Both the position numbers and the translations under genes were made by a program. A DNA stretch of 64,000 nt, taken from positions 2,604,001 to 2,668,000 of the forward strand of contig CAVZWW010000003.1 of the NCBI GenBank assembly GCA_963779225.1, in the 5' to 3' direction. The stretch is from CAVPCZ01 sp963779225 (GTDB taxonomy: Bacteria > Bacteroidota > Ignavibacteria > UBA10030 > UBA6906). This document shows, piece after piece, positions 44,018-52,325 of this stretch. Within the stretch, counting starts at the first letter, position 1; each line of letters opens with the position of its first letter. The notes under the pieces were generated by a model. That model worked only from the letters and a program-made list of their open reading frames with translations, was not told the DNA's origin and made no database searches.

Positions 44018-44628
44018 GAATCAAGATTTGCGGTATTACCACACGCGAAGACGCACATTCGGCAATCGACGCGGGAGCGGACGCACTGGGGTTCATCTTC
44101 GTACCGGCAAGCAGGCGATATCTCTCCCGCGACGCGGCGGCTTCCATCATCGCCGGCCTGCCGCCGTTTGTTGTTCCCGTGGGAGTCTTTGTGAATGAAA
44201 GACGGAAACTGATTCTGGAGACCATTCGGCGTACGGGTGTCCGCTGCCTGCAGCTGCATGGCGATGAACCGCCGGAGGAGACAGGCGGGTATCCGGTACC
44301 GGTGATCAAAGGATTCCGTGTCGGACCGGACTTCGTCCCGACGGCTCTGTCTTCGTACCGTACCGGTGCGTATCTACTTGACACGTTTGTGGAGGGAAAA
44401 TACGGCGGGACCGGAAAACGATTCGACTGGAATCTTGCGGTAGCGGCAAAGAAGTTCGGGCGCGTCATCCTCAGCGGGGGGCTCACACCGGAGAATGTCG
44501 GAGAAGCCGTCCGCTTTGTACAACCCTATGCGGTGGATGTGAGCAGCGGCGTCGAAGCGGCGCCCGGCGTGAAAGACCCCGCCCTTGTCGAAGCCTTCAT
44601 CCGGGCAGCCCGGGACGCCGGGGCGTGA
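44014..44628 (+). CDS. trpF: Phosphoribosylanthranilate isomerase
   Basis: A 204-residue TIM barrel catalysing the Amadori rearrangement of PRA to CdRP. The active-site Cys is in RIKICGITTRED near the N-terminus. GADALGFIFVPASRRYLS, VFVNERRK, LQLHGDEPPE, the general acid Asp in LLDTFVEGKYGGTGKRFDW and the phosphate loop ILSGGLTPENVGEAV all follow in order. It is followed by a 36-base gap before the DAHP synthase gene, the only real spacing within the operon. Confidence 0.94.
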   Translation: MRIKICGITTREDAHSAIDAGADALGFIFVPASRRYLSRDAAASIIAGLPPFVVPVGVFVNERRKLILETIRRTGVRCLQLHGDEPPEETGGYPVPVIKGFRVGPDFVPTALSSYRTGAYLLDTFVEGKYGGTGKRFDWNLAVAAKKFGRVILSGGLTPENVGEAVRFVQPYAVDVSSGVEAAPGVKDPALVEAFIRAARDAGA

Positions 44629-44664
44629 TGAGCAGGGAACCATAGAGAAAGCAAAGGACAGATC

Positions 44665-45696
44665 ATGCTGGTATTGATGAAACAGGACGCAACACCCGCC
44701 GACATTGCGGGCGTGAAGCAGAAGATTGCCGGCCTGGGCTACAAAGCGCACGAAATCCCCGGAGCGTTATGTACGGCAATCGGCATTACCGGAAACCGTG
44801 AAAAAATTCCGCCGGATCTGTTCTCCGTATTGTCCGGCGTTGCCGGGGCGATACCTGTCTCGAAGCCGTACAAACTCGTCGGCCGTGACGCGCGCCGTGA
44901 GAATAGCGTGATCGATGCCGGGGGCGTTGCCATCGGAGGTCCCGAGCTGGCCGTGATCGCCGGGCCCTGTTCGGTGGAAAGCCGTGAACAGCTCTTCGCG
45001 GCGGCCAAAGCGGTGAAACTGGCCGGCGCGAAATTTCTGAGGGGCGGCGCGTTCAAGCCCCGGACTTCTCCGTATGCATTTCAGGGAATGAAAGAAGAGG
45101 GTCTGGTACTCCTGCGCGAGGCCCGGGAGGAGACCGGACTCAAGATCGTCACGGAGGCGAAGGATATTCTCACCCTCTCGGCTGTTGCGGAGGTGGCCGA
45201 CATCATCCAGATCGGTGCCCGGAACATGAGCAATTTCAGCCTGCTGGAGGCGGTGGGTGAGATGCGCAAGCCCGTGCTCCTCAAGCGGGGGATTTCCGCA
45301 ACGATTGAGGAACTGCTCATGGCGGCAGAGTACATCGCCGCCCGGGGCAATCTGAACATCATTCTCTGTGAACGGGGTATCAGGACATTTGAACCCTCCA
45401 CCCGGAATACGCTGGATTTGAATGCCGTTCCCGTTCTCAAGAAACTTTCGCATCTCCCGGTGTTCGTGGATCCGAGCCATGGTATCGGTTTCTGGGACGG
45501 TGTTCCCGCAATGACTCTTGCAGCGGTTGCTGCGGGTGCAGATGGCGTGATGATCGAAGTCCACGCTGATCCCGCCAACGCGCTCTCCGACGGCGCTCAA
45601 TCGCTCAAACCCCGCCGTTTCAGCGAGCTCATGCACGCACTCCGGCGCCTTGCTCCCGCCGTTGATCGGACGTTTGCCAGAGAGGAGGGTGTATGA
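44665..45696 (+). CDS. aroF: 3-deoxy-7-phosphoheptulonate (DAHP) synthase, type Ibeta with N-terminal ferredoxin-like regulatory domain
   Basis: A 343-residue enzyme joining phosphoenolpyruvate and erythrose 4-phosphate, the entry step to aromatic amino acids. Residues 1-70 form a ferredoxin-like domain (MLVLMKQDATPADIAGVKQK), as in Thermotoga DAHP synthase where it binds Tyr or Phe. The barrel contains LAVIAGPCSVESREQLF, KFLRGGAFKPRTSPYAFQG, PVLLKRGISATIEELLMAAEYI and VFVDPSHGIGFWDGVP. Its place between trpF and trpB puts the first shared aromatic step under Trp attenuation. AAAGGA precedes ATG 44665; ATGA overlap with trpB. The symbol is used in the general sense. Confidence 0.92.
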   Translation: MLVLMKQDATPADIAGVKQKIAGLGYKAHEIPGALCTAIGITGNREKIPPDLFSVLSGVAGAIPVSKPYKLVGRDARRENSVIDAGGVAIGGPELAVIAGPCSVESREQLFAAAKAVKLAGAKFLRGGAFKPRTSPYAFQGMKEEGLVLLREAREETGLKIVTEAKDILTLSAVAEVADIIQIGARNMSNFSLLEAVGEMRKPVLLKRGISATIEELLMAAEYIAARGNLNIILCERGIRTFEPSTRNTLDLNAVPVLKKLSHLPVFVDPSHGIGFWDGVPAMTLAAVAAGADGVMIEVHADPANALSDGAQSLKPRRFSELMHALRRLAPAVDRTFAREEGV

Positions 45697-46904
45697 CGGA
45701 CCGCGGATTCCCCCCGGGGGGTACAACGGAAATGCCCGATGCCGCCGGCTACTTCGGCGGCTACGGAGGACGCTACGTTCCTGAGACACTCATGCCTGCG
45801 CTCATGGATCTTGAGAAACTGTATCGTTCGGCCGTCGCTGACCCGGCGTTTTGCGAAGAACTTCGACTGATGCTCGGGGAATTCGCCGGGCGGCCCACAC
45901 CTCTCACATTTGCACGGCGTCTCACACAGCATTTCGGCACAGGGAGAATTTTTCTCAAGCGCGAAGATCTCTGCCACACGGGCGCGCACAAAATCAACAA
46001 CACTATCGGGCAAATCCTTCTGGCGAAACGTTCCGGCAAGGAAAGGGTGATCGCGGAAACGGGAGCCGGACAGCATGGCGTGGCCACGGCTACGGTCGCG
46101 GCGAAGCTCGGCCTGCAATGCGTCGTGTATATGGGGGAAGAAGACACCGTGCGGCAGCAACTGAACGTCGAACGGATGCGCATGCTTGGTGCCGAGGTTC
46201 GACCGGTGAGCAGCGGGAGCAGGACACTCAAGGACGCCACCAGCGAGGCGATTCGTGACTGGGTCACCAATGTGAGGAACACCTTCTATATCATCGGATC
46301 CGTCGTGGGTCCGCACCCCTACCCGGTGATGGTTCGCGATTTCCAGTCGGTCATCGGTCAGGAAACCCGGAACCAGGTGCGCGAGTCTACCGGCCGGGAT
46401 CCGGATGTGCTTCTGGCCTGCGTGGGCGGTGGCAGCAACGCTATCGGGATCTTTTCCCCGTTCCTGGGAACCCCGGTTCGCATGGTCGGTGTGGAGGCTG
46501 CAGGACTCGGTCTGGAGACGGGCAAACATGCCGCCACGCTGACAAAGGGTTCTCCCGGCGTCCTTCATGGATCCTTGAGCTACCTCCTTCAGGATGAACA
46601 GGGGCAGGTGCAGCTGGCGCACTCGATATCCGCCGGTCTGGACTACCCGGGAGTGGGCCCCGAGCACAGTTTTCTCAAGGACATCGGACGCGTCGAGTAC
46701 TATGCGGTGACGGATGGGGAGGCCCTGGAAGCCGCCCGGCTTATGGCACGTCTGGAGGGAATTATTCCCGCGCTCGAAACAGCACATGCCGTGGCCTACC
46801 TCGCCAGGTTGATGCCACAGACAACACCGGAGCACGTTGTTGTGGTAAATGTGTCGGGTAGGGGGGACAAGGACATGACCACATATGCCCGGACGGCGAC
46901 ATGA
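45693..46904 (+). CDS. trpB: Tryptophan synthase beta chain
   Basis: A 403-residue PLP enzyme that condenses indole with serine. It starts FGGYGGRYVPETLMPAL. The PLP lysine is in LKREDLCHTGAHKINNTIGQ, and ETGAGQHGVATATVAAKLG and the phosphate-binding ACVGGGSNAIGIF loop are intact. SISAGLDYPGVGPEHS supports the TrpB1 type that partners with TrpA. The first 15 residues, with a PPGG stretch, precede the usual start. ATGA overlaps tie it to aroF and trpA. Confidence 0.96.
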   Translation: MTDRGFPPGGTTEMPDAAGYFGGYGGRYVPETLMPALMDLEKLYRSAVADPAFCEELRLMLGEFAGRPTPLTFARRLTQHFGTGRIFLKREDLCHTGAHKINNTIGQILLAKRSGKERVIAETGAGQHGVATATVAAKLGLQCVVYMGEEDTVRQQLNVERMRMLGAEVRPVSSGSRTLKDATSEAIRDWVTNVRNTFYIIGSVVGPHPYPVMVRDFQSVIGQETRNQVRESTGRDPDVLLACVGGGSNAIGIFSPFLGTPVRMVGVEAAGLGLETGKHAATLTKGSPGVLHGSLSYLLQDEQGQVQLAHSISAGLDYPGVGPEHSFLKDIGRVEYYAVTDGEALEAARLMARLEGIIPALETAHAVAYLARLMPQTTPEHVVVVNVSGRGDKDMTTYARTAT

Positions 46905-47695
46905 AGGCGCGACTGCGGAAACGCTTCTCCGATCTCGGTGAACGAGGGGAAAAGGCTCTTGCCCTCTTTCTTACTGCCGGCTTTCCTTCGCGGTCCGGCA
47001 CGGTGGATCTTGTCCTGACGCTTGAAGACGGTGGAGCGGACATCGTGGAACTGGGAATGCCTTTCTCGGATCCGCTCGCGGATGGACCGGTCATTCAACG
47101 TGCCTCGGCGGTTGCGCTGGATAACGGCGTGACGCTGGCATGGATTCTCGAGCAGGTGGCGTCAATACGAGTCCGGTCTTCGATACCCCTGGTGCTGATG
47201 GGATATCTGAATCCGGTCTTTCGATACGGTGTGGAGAACTTCTTCAAGGATGCTGCGGCAGCAGGTGTGGACGGAGTGATATTCCCGGAATTACCCATGG
47301 AAGAGTGGGACCGCTTTCTTCCGTTTCTGGGCAGCGCGGATCTGGCGGGCGTCATGCTCGTGACGCCGACGACCCCGGCAGCGCGTGTGAAAGCAATTGA
47401 CCGGATGTCTACCGGATTCCTGTATTGTGTTTCCTCCACGGGTGTCACCGGAGGTCCCGCACCGACCGGGGCGGCCATGTACATCCGTGACGTCAAGCAA
47501 AACGCTTCCCGCAATCCTGTGCTCGTAGGATTCGGGATTTCGCTCCCGGCACATGCACAGGCATTTGCGCGGGTGTCCGATGGCGTCATTGTGGGTAGTG
47601 CATTATTGCGAAAAATCGCCGAATCACCGGGACTGTCCGGCCTCAGCACGTGGGTGCGTGATTTCAAGACGGCGCTGCGCACGGTCCACACTTGA
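46901..47695 (+). CDS. trpA: Tryptophan synthase alpha chain
   Basis: A 264-residue TIM barrel that cleaves indole-3-glycerol phosphate and channels indole to TrpB. The catalytic Glu is in ADIVELGMPFSDPLADGPVIQ, the catalytic Asp in AAGVDGVIFPELPMEEWD, and the phosphate loops in YCVSSTGVTGG and LVGFGIS. It is the last gene of the operon. No terminator is visible after it; instead the promoter of the acyl-CoA synthetase gene overlaps its stop codon. Confidence 0.95.
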   Translation: MKARLRKRFSDLGERGEKALALFLTAGFPSRSGTVDLVLTLEDGGADIVELGMPFSDPLADGPVIQRASAVALDNGVTLAWILEQVASIRVRSSIPLVLMGYLNPVFRYGVENFFKDAAAAGVDGVIFPELPMEEWDRFLPFLGSADLAGVMLVTPTTPAARVKAIDRMSTGFLYCVSSTGVTGGPAPTGAAMYIRDVKQNASRNPVLVGFGISLPAHAQAFARVSDGVIVGSALLRKIAESPGLSGLSTWVRDFKTALRTVHT

Positions 47696-47720
47696 TCCTG
47701 AGAGAGAGTTTTGGTATTCT
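47692..47720 (+). promoter_or_regulatory. Promoter of the acyl-CoA synthetase gene
   Basis: TTGATC at 47692-47697 and TATTCT at 47715-47720 with a 17-base spacer. The -35 box overlaps the stop codon of trpA. Confidence 0.55.
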
Positions 47721-47755
47721 GTAGGGTGTTTGTCCCACCACCGGGTACGCCATCC

Positions 47756-49423
47756 ATGTCACAGGTCCACACCTCGCTCCGCGATATGCTGGAAACGAGT
47801 GCGCAACGGTACGCCGATCGCACCGCACTCACAATGATTGACGGCGGCACACTCACCTATTCTTCGCTCTGGCAAAAGGTGCAGGACCTGTCCGCCTTCC
47901 TGCGCGAACGCGGCATAACCCGGAATGATCGTATGGTGATCCTCGGCGAGAACTCGCCCAACTGGGGGATCGCTTACTTCGCGGCGACGACCATGGGGTG
48001 CATTGCGGTCCCTGTTCTTCCTGATTTCCATCCCTCCGACATTGCCCGCATCGTCCGTCACGCAGAACCCCGCGGAGTGTTTGTCTCACGCCGGCTGTTC
48101 GGCAAGCTGGGCGAACTGCGGCCCGATGAACTCGGGACGATGGTCCTCATCGATGATCTTACGGTCATTCCCGCGGGGTGTTCGGAAGCCGATCTCGATG
48201 CAGAAAACACCGGCCGGCTGCAGGCCGCTGCGGCGGGGCTCTCCCTCCCGTCCCTGGAGCCAATCTCCGCTGATGACGTGGCGGTGATCGTCTATACCTC
48301 CGGTACCACAGGGCACTCCAAGGGAGTGATGCTGACACATGGCAATCTCATCTCCGATGTTGTGGGGACCACCAAAATTGTTGATGTGAATCAGGAAGAC
48401 CGCTTTCTCTCGATCCTCCCTCTCCCGCATACCTACGAATCTACGCTCGGGCTGATTGCTCCACTGATGCTGGGCGCCTCGGTCTACTATATCGAGAAAC
48501 CACCCACCGCGCCCGTGTTGTTGCCCGCACTTCAAAGAGTCCGGCCGACCGTCATGCTCTCGGTACCGCTGATCATTGAGAAAATCTATAAGGCAAAGAT
48601 TCTTCCTGAACTCACGAAGACCCCGTTGTTGCGCAAGCTGCACGGCATCCCGCTCTTCCGAAAGCTTCTCCACCGCGTGGCCGGTAAAAAGCTGCTGGAC
48701 ATTTTCGGCGGCCGTTTGCGCATCTTCACGATCGGCGGCGCCCCGCTGGCACCGGATGTGGAGTTGTTCCTGCGCGAGGGGAAGTTTCCGTATGCCATCG
48801 GTTACGGCCTGACCGAGACATCACCCCTGATCGCCGGTACAGGGCCTTCCAAGACCCGGTTTCGTTCCACCGGCCCCGCCTTACCCGGCACCCGGATCCG
48901 GATTGCCAACCGCAACCCCCGGACGGGGGAAGGAGAGATACAGGTCAAGGGCCCCACGGTGATGAAGGGGTATTACCGGGATCCGGAGCGGACCCGTGAG
49001 GTGTTTACCGAGGACGGATGGCTGAAGACCGGCGATCTCGGTATGATTGAGCCGGACGCCTATGTGTTTATCAAGGGTCGGTCAAAGAACATGATCCTCG
49101 GACCCAGCGGGAAGAACATCTACCCCGAAGAAATCGAGGCGGTGATCAACGAATTCGAATCCGTGCGCGAGTCGGTGGTCTATGAACATGGCAACCGGCT
49201 GGTGGCACTCGTACATCTTGACTACGAAAAACTTCAGAAGGCCCTCCAGACATTCAGTGAGACAGACATCAGGGGCCGGGTCAATGCAATGCTCGCGGAT
49301 CTCCACAAGGAGATTAATGCCCGGGTTCCCCTGTACGCCCGTGTTCACAAGATCATCGAACAGGCAGAGCCCTTCGAGAAGACGCCGACGCAGAAGATCA
49401 AGCGGCATCTGTACATCCCCTGA
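47756..49423 (+). CDS. Long-chain fatty acid-CoA ligase-like AMP-binding enzyme
   Basis: A 555-residue ANL-superfamily enzyme that activates a carboxylate with ATP and transfers it to CoA. Motifs in order: VIVYTSGTTGHSKGVMLTHGN (P-loop), FLSILPLPHTYESTLG, YGLTETSPLIAGTGPSK (A5), DGWLKTGDLGMIEPDAYVFIKGRSKNMI (A7/A8) and a C-terminal Lys in PTQKIKRHL. The family in FCB bacteria is mostly long-chain acyl-CoA synthetase, so a fatty acid substrate is likely. The ATG at 47756 fits the family start, while a TTG at 47711 is inside the promoter. It is not part of the trp operon. Confidence 0.87.
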   Translation: MSQVHTSLRDMLETSAQRYADRTALTMIDGGTLTYSSLWQKVQDLSAFLRERGITRNDRMVILGENSPNWGIAYFAATTMGCIAVPVLPDFHPSDIARIVRHAEPRGVFVSRRLFGKLGELRPDELGTMVLIDDLTVIPAGCSEADLDAENTGRLQAAAAGLSLPSLEPISADDVAVIVYTSGTTGHSKGVMLTHGNLISDVVGTTKIVDVNQEDRFLSILPLPHTYESTLGLIAPLMLGASVYYIEKPPTAPVLLPALQRVRPTVMLSVPLIIEKIYKAKILPELTKTPLLRKLHGIPLFRKLLHRVAGKKLLDIFGGRLRIFTIGGAPLAPDVELFLREGKFPYAIGYGLTETSPLIAGTGPSKTRFRSTGPALPGTRIRIANRNPRTGEGEIQVKGPTVMKGYYRDPERTREVFTEDGWLKTGDLGMIEPDAYVFIKGRSKNMILGPSGKNIYPEEIEAVINEFESVRESVVYEHGNRLVALVHLDYEKLQKALQTFSETDIRGRVNAMLADLHKEINARVPLYARVHKIIEQAEPFEKTPTQKIKRHLYIP

Positions 49424-49446
49424 GGAGTGCTTCACTCGTGAGCCGT

Positions 49447-49557
49447 TGCCGGGATCCTCTGCCGCCGTTCAGTGTCCCGGCAGGCGCACCACGGGTCCGC
49501 TGCGAAAAGTCCTGAATCCGTCGTAGAACTCCCGGACCGCCCACGGTGTCTCCGGGA
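49447..49557 (+). repeat. Two perfect inverted repeats in the leader of mgtE
   Basis: TGCCGGGA 49447-49454 pairs with TCCCGGCA 49475-49482 (20-base loop). TCCCGGA 49530-49536 pairs with TCCGGGA 49551-49557 (14-base loop). They lie in the 176 bases between the acyl-CoA synthetase stop and ATG 49600 of mgtE. No M-box conserved sequence is seen. Confidence 0.4.
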
Positions 49558-49599
49558 ACAACCACGCACCTCACCAATCACCGCACCCGGAGTGCCCCC

Positions 49600-50979
49600 A
49601 TGATCGGCAAGTCTATCCAGCCGGAGGTTCAGGCGCTGATCCGCAACCGTGATTTTGTCACGCTCCGGGAAGTCTTTGACGATATGCCGGTGCCCGATGT
49701 CGCTGAAATCGTATCGGACATCCCCCCCGAAGACCGCGCTGTGGTGTTCCGCCTTCTGCCGAAACACCGGGCGACGGATACATTTGCCTATCTCGACATT
49801 GATGCGCAGAGATCCCTGATCGAGGCCCTGACACAGGATGATGTGATTGCCATCCTTGAAACGATGCGTCCCGACGATCGTACGGCTCTTCTTGAAGAAC
49901 TCCCCGCAGCGGTGGCACGTGATCTTGTTGCACGGCTCTCTCCCGATGAACGCCGGGTCGCCAGGGCACTCCTGGGGTACCCGGAGGGCAGTATCGGGCG
50001 TCTCATGACCCTGGACTATGTCGCGGTGCGGCCCGGATGGACGGTGCGGGAGGTCTTCGAAGCCATTCGTCGTCACGGGAAGGATAGTGAAACACTGAAT
50101 GTGATCTATGTTGTCGATGAGAACGGAAAGCTCGTCGACGACCTCCGGATACGCGAAATACTCCTTGCCTCGGAGGAAACACTGGTACAACACCTTGGTA
50201 CCGGAACGTTCGTGGCGCTGGCAGCGACAGATGATGAAGAAAGTGCCGTGGGGATGTTCGACCGGTACGACCGTGTGGCCCTGCCGGTCACCGATTCGGA
50301 AGGATTGCTCCTGGGTATCGTCACAATTGACGACGTCCTGAATGTCGCCCAGGAGGGGCATACCGAAGATATTCAGAAATTCGGTGGTCTGGAAGCCCTC
50401 GGGGCTCCGTACACCGATATCCCCCTGCTCACAATGGTGCGCAAACGGGCCGGATGGCTGATCATCCTCTTCCTCAGTGAAATGCTGACCGCCACAGCCA
50501 TGGGTTTCTTCGAGGGGGAAATCGCACGTGCTGTCGTCCTTGCGCTGTTTGTTCCCCTCATCATCTCCAGCGGGGGTAACTCCGGCTCGCAGGCGGCGAC
50601 ACTGGTGATTCGCGCCATGTCCCTGGGCGAGGTCGCCCTCCGTGACTGGTGGAGGGTGATGCGGCGGGAAGTGCTGACAGGTCTCCTGCTCGGAAGCCTG
50701 CTCGGAACCATCGGGTTTTTCCGGATTGCGTTATGGTCTGCCTTCTCGCCGATCTACGGACCGCATTGGGCGCTGGTTGCCCTGACGGTGGGATTCAGCC
50801 TCGTGGGCGTGGTCCTCTGGGGGACACTCTCCGGTTCGATGCTCCCGTTTGTCCTCAAGCGGTTGGGAGCGGATCCGGCGACCTCCTCCGCCCCGTTCGT
50901 TGCTACGCTGGTGGATGTGACGGGTTTGATTATCTACTTCACCGTCGCCATGGCGGTCTTGTCAGGGACAATCCTCTAG
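49600..50979 (+). CDS. mgtE: Magnesium channel MgtE
   Basis: A 459-residue Mg2+ channel with the normal domain order: N domain (about 1-125, with TFAYLDIDAQRSLIEAL and ARALLGYPEGSIGRLM), two CBS domains (about 130-255, VIYVVDENGKLVDDL and ALPVTDSEGLLLGIVTIDDV), and a five-helix membrane domain. The plug and pore motifs PLIISSGGNSGSQAATLVIR and the late SSAPFVATLVDVTGLIIYF are intact, including the Asp of the selectivity site. The ATG at 49600 fits; an in-frame ATG at 49546 would add a non-conserved leader. Mg2+ binding between the N and CBS domains gates the channel. Confidence 0.93.
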   Translation: MIGKSIQPEVQALIRNRDFVTLREVFDDMPVPDVAEIVSDIPPEDRAVVFRLLPKHRATDTFAYLDIDAQRSLIEALTQDDVIAILETMRPDDRTALLEELPAAVARDLVARLSPDERRVARALLGYPEGSIGRLMTLDYVAVRPGWTVREVFEAIRRHGKDSETLNVIYVVDENGKLVDDLRIREILLASEETLVQHLGTGTFVALAATDDEESAVGMFDRYDRVALPVTDSEGLLLGIVTIDDVLNVAQEGHTEDIQKFGGLEALGAPYTDIPLLTMVRKRAGWLIILFLSEMLTATAMGFFEGEIARAVVLALFVPLIISSGGNSGSQAATLVIRAMSLGEVALRDWWRVMRREVLTGLLLGSLLGTIGFFRIALWSAFSPIYGPHWALVALTVGFSLVGVVLWGTLSGSMLPFVLKRLGADPATSSAPFVATLVDVTGLIIYFTVAMAVLSGTIL

Positions 50980-51130
50980 TCGAAGACTCTTCGCACATCG
51001 TTGCTTTTCTAGGTTCCCGTTTGTAGTTTGTCAGGGAGAGTCCGGACGGGCGTGCGGTGCGGGAGTACAACGGCGAGACCTCGTTCGAACATCAAAGGAC
51101 TGAACGGTGATTTTCCGAAAAGGGAGCTTT

Positions 51131-52315
51131 ATGAGGAACCGCATATTGGATGGTGTAGCGGCGGTGCTTCTGGCCGGGCTCGTCATCACGGGGTATTCCT
51201 GTGACGGAGGGAGTGAGGACGCGCCGGGAGAAAAACGCCGCGTTGTGCTGCCTGCAGGGGAAGTGCATGAAGGTTGGTTTTTCGCCGCTGCCAATCAGGT
51301 CATCATTTCCGGGACCGTCAACGGTGACGCCTACGTCGCGGGGGGAACCGTGCAGGTGGATGGCGAAATCAACGGCGATCTGATCGTCGCGGGGGGATCC
51401 GTGACGATCAACGGGGAGATCAGTGATAATGTCCGCGCCGCGGGGGGGACAGTGGAATGTAATGGATCCGTCGGGAAGAACCTCACCGCCGCCGGTGGTG
51501 CTCTGCGTACGGGCAAAGCATCCCGGATCGGTGGAGGAGTGATTGCTGCCGGTGGAAGAATCATGATCGGCGGAGAGGTGGTCCGTGACGTTCTTCTTGC
51601 TTCCGGCGAAGCGACCGTGAGCGGAAACGTCCGGGGCAATGCCACGGTCACGGGTGAAGTACTGAGCCTGCTCCCTGGTGCGAGGGTGGGTGGGAATCTC
51701 AAAGTGATCACGAACAACAAAGACAGGGTGGAAATTGCCCCTGATGCTGTGGGGGGGACGGTGGAGATCGTCGCGAAACAGACCCGCGATGTGCCGCGGA
51801 TTCTGGGTTTTCGGAAAGGGGAATTCTGGTTCAGAATTGCGTGGGTGATGAGTCTGATCCTGACGACACTGGTCTGGGTACTGCTCTCTCCCACACTTCT
51901 GGCCTCCTTCGGGAAGACGGTGCTCGCGCGGCCCGGCTGGTGCGTTCTCTGGGGTCTGGCGGGGGTTGTTGCGCTACCTATACTCATAATCATTCTCGCC
52001 ATCACGGTAATAGGCATCCCACTCGCGTTTCTGCTCCTGGCCACAACCCTATGGCTGATCTACATCAGCCAGCTGAGTCTGGGCGTAGCTTTCGGACTGC
52101 GGGCCCTGGGCGGGGATGGCCGCTGGCGATTATTTCTGGCTTCGGTCGCGGGCGTCATTCTCGTGCACGTCCTGATGCTCGTACCTTACCTCGGCGTTTT
52201 GCTTGTCGTCGCGGGCCTGATTCTCGGTCTGGGGTCGGTCTTCGTGCTGCTGGGCGACTGGCGGACCGTCCGTGAACAGCGCCAACAAATTTCTCAAACG
52301 GAACAAATCAGGTGA
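51131..52315 (+). CDS. Bactofilin-like polymer-forming protein with C-terminal membrane domain
   Basis: A 394-residue protein. Residues 1-30 form a hydrophobic N-terminal segment ending ITGYSC, a possible lipoprotein-type cleavage site with an imperfect lipobox. Residues about 45-215 are a left- or right-handed beta-helical region of short repeats such as ISGTVNGDAYVAGGTVQVDGEINGDLIVAGG, the pattern of polymer-forming bactofilins. From about 225 there are four or five membrane helices (WVMSLILTTLVWVLLSP, LPILIIILAITVIGIPLAFLLL). Such proteins may scaffold the envelope. ATG 51131 follows GGGAG; a GTG at 51107 is possible. The next gene starts 10 bases later. Confidence 0.75.
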   Translation: MRNRILDGVAAVLLAGLVITGYSCDGGSEDAPGEKRRVVLPAGEVHEGWFFAAANQVIISGTVNGDAYVAGGTVQVDGEINGDLIVAGGSVTINGEISDNVRAAGGTVECNGSVGKNLTAAGGALRTGKASRIGGGVIAAGGRIMIGGEVVRDVLLASGEATVSGNVRGNATVTGEVLSLLPGARVGGNLKVITNNKDRVEIAPDAVGGTVEIVAKQTRDVPRILGFRKGEFWFRIAWVMSLILTTLVWVLLSPTLLASFGKTVLARPGWCVLWGLAGVVALPILIIILAITVIGIPLAFLLLATTLWLIYISQLSLGVAFGLRALGGDGRWRLFLASVAGVILVHVLMLVPYLGVLLVVAGLILGLGSVFVLLGDWRTVREQRQQISQTEQIR

Positions 52316-52325
52316 GGACGGGATC

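Noticed and set aside
49424..49599. M-box magnesium riboswitch before mgtE
   Set aside because: The conserved M-box sequence blocks are absent; only two simple hairpins are seen.
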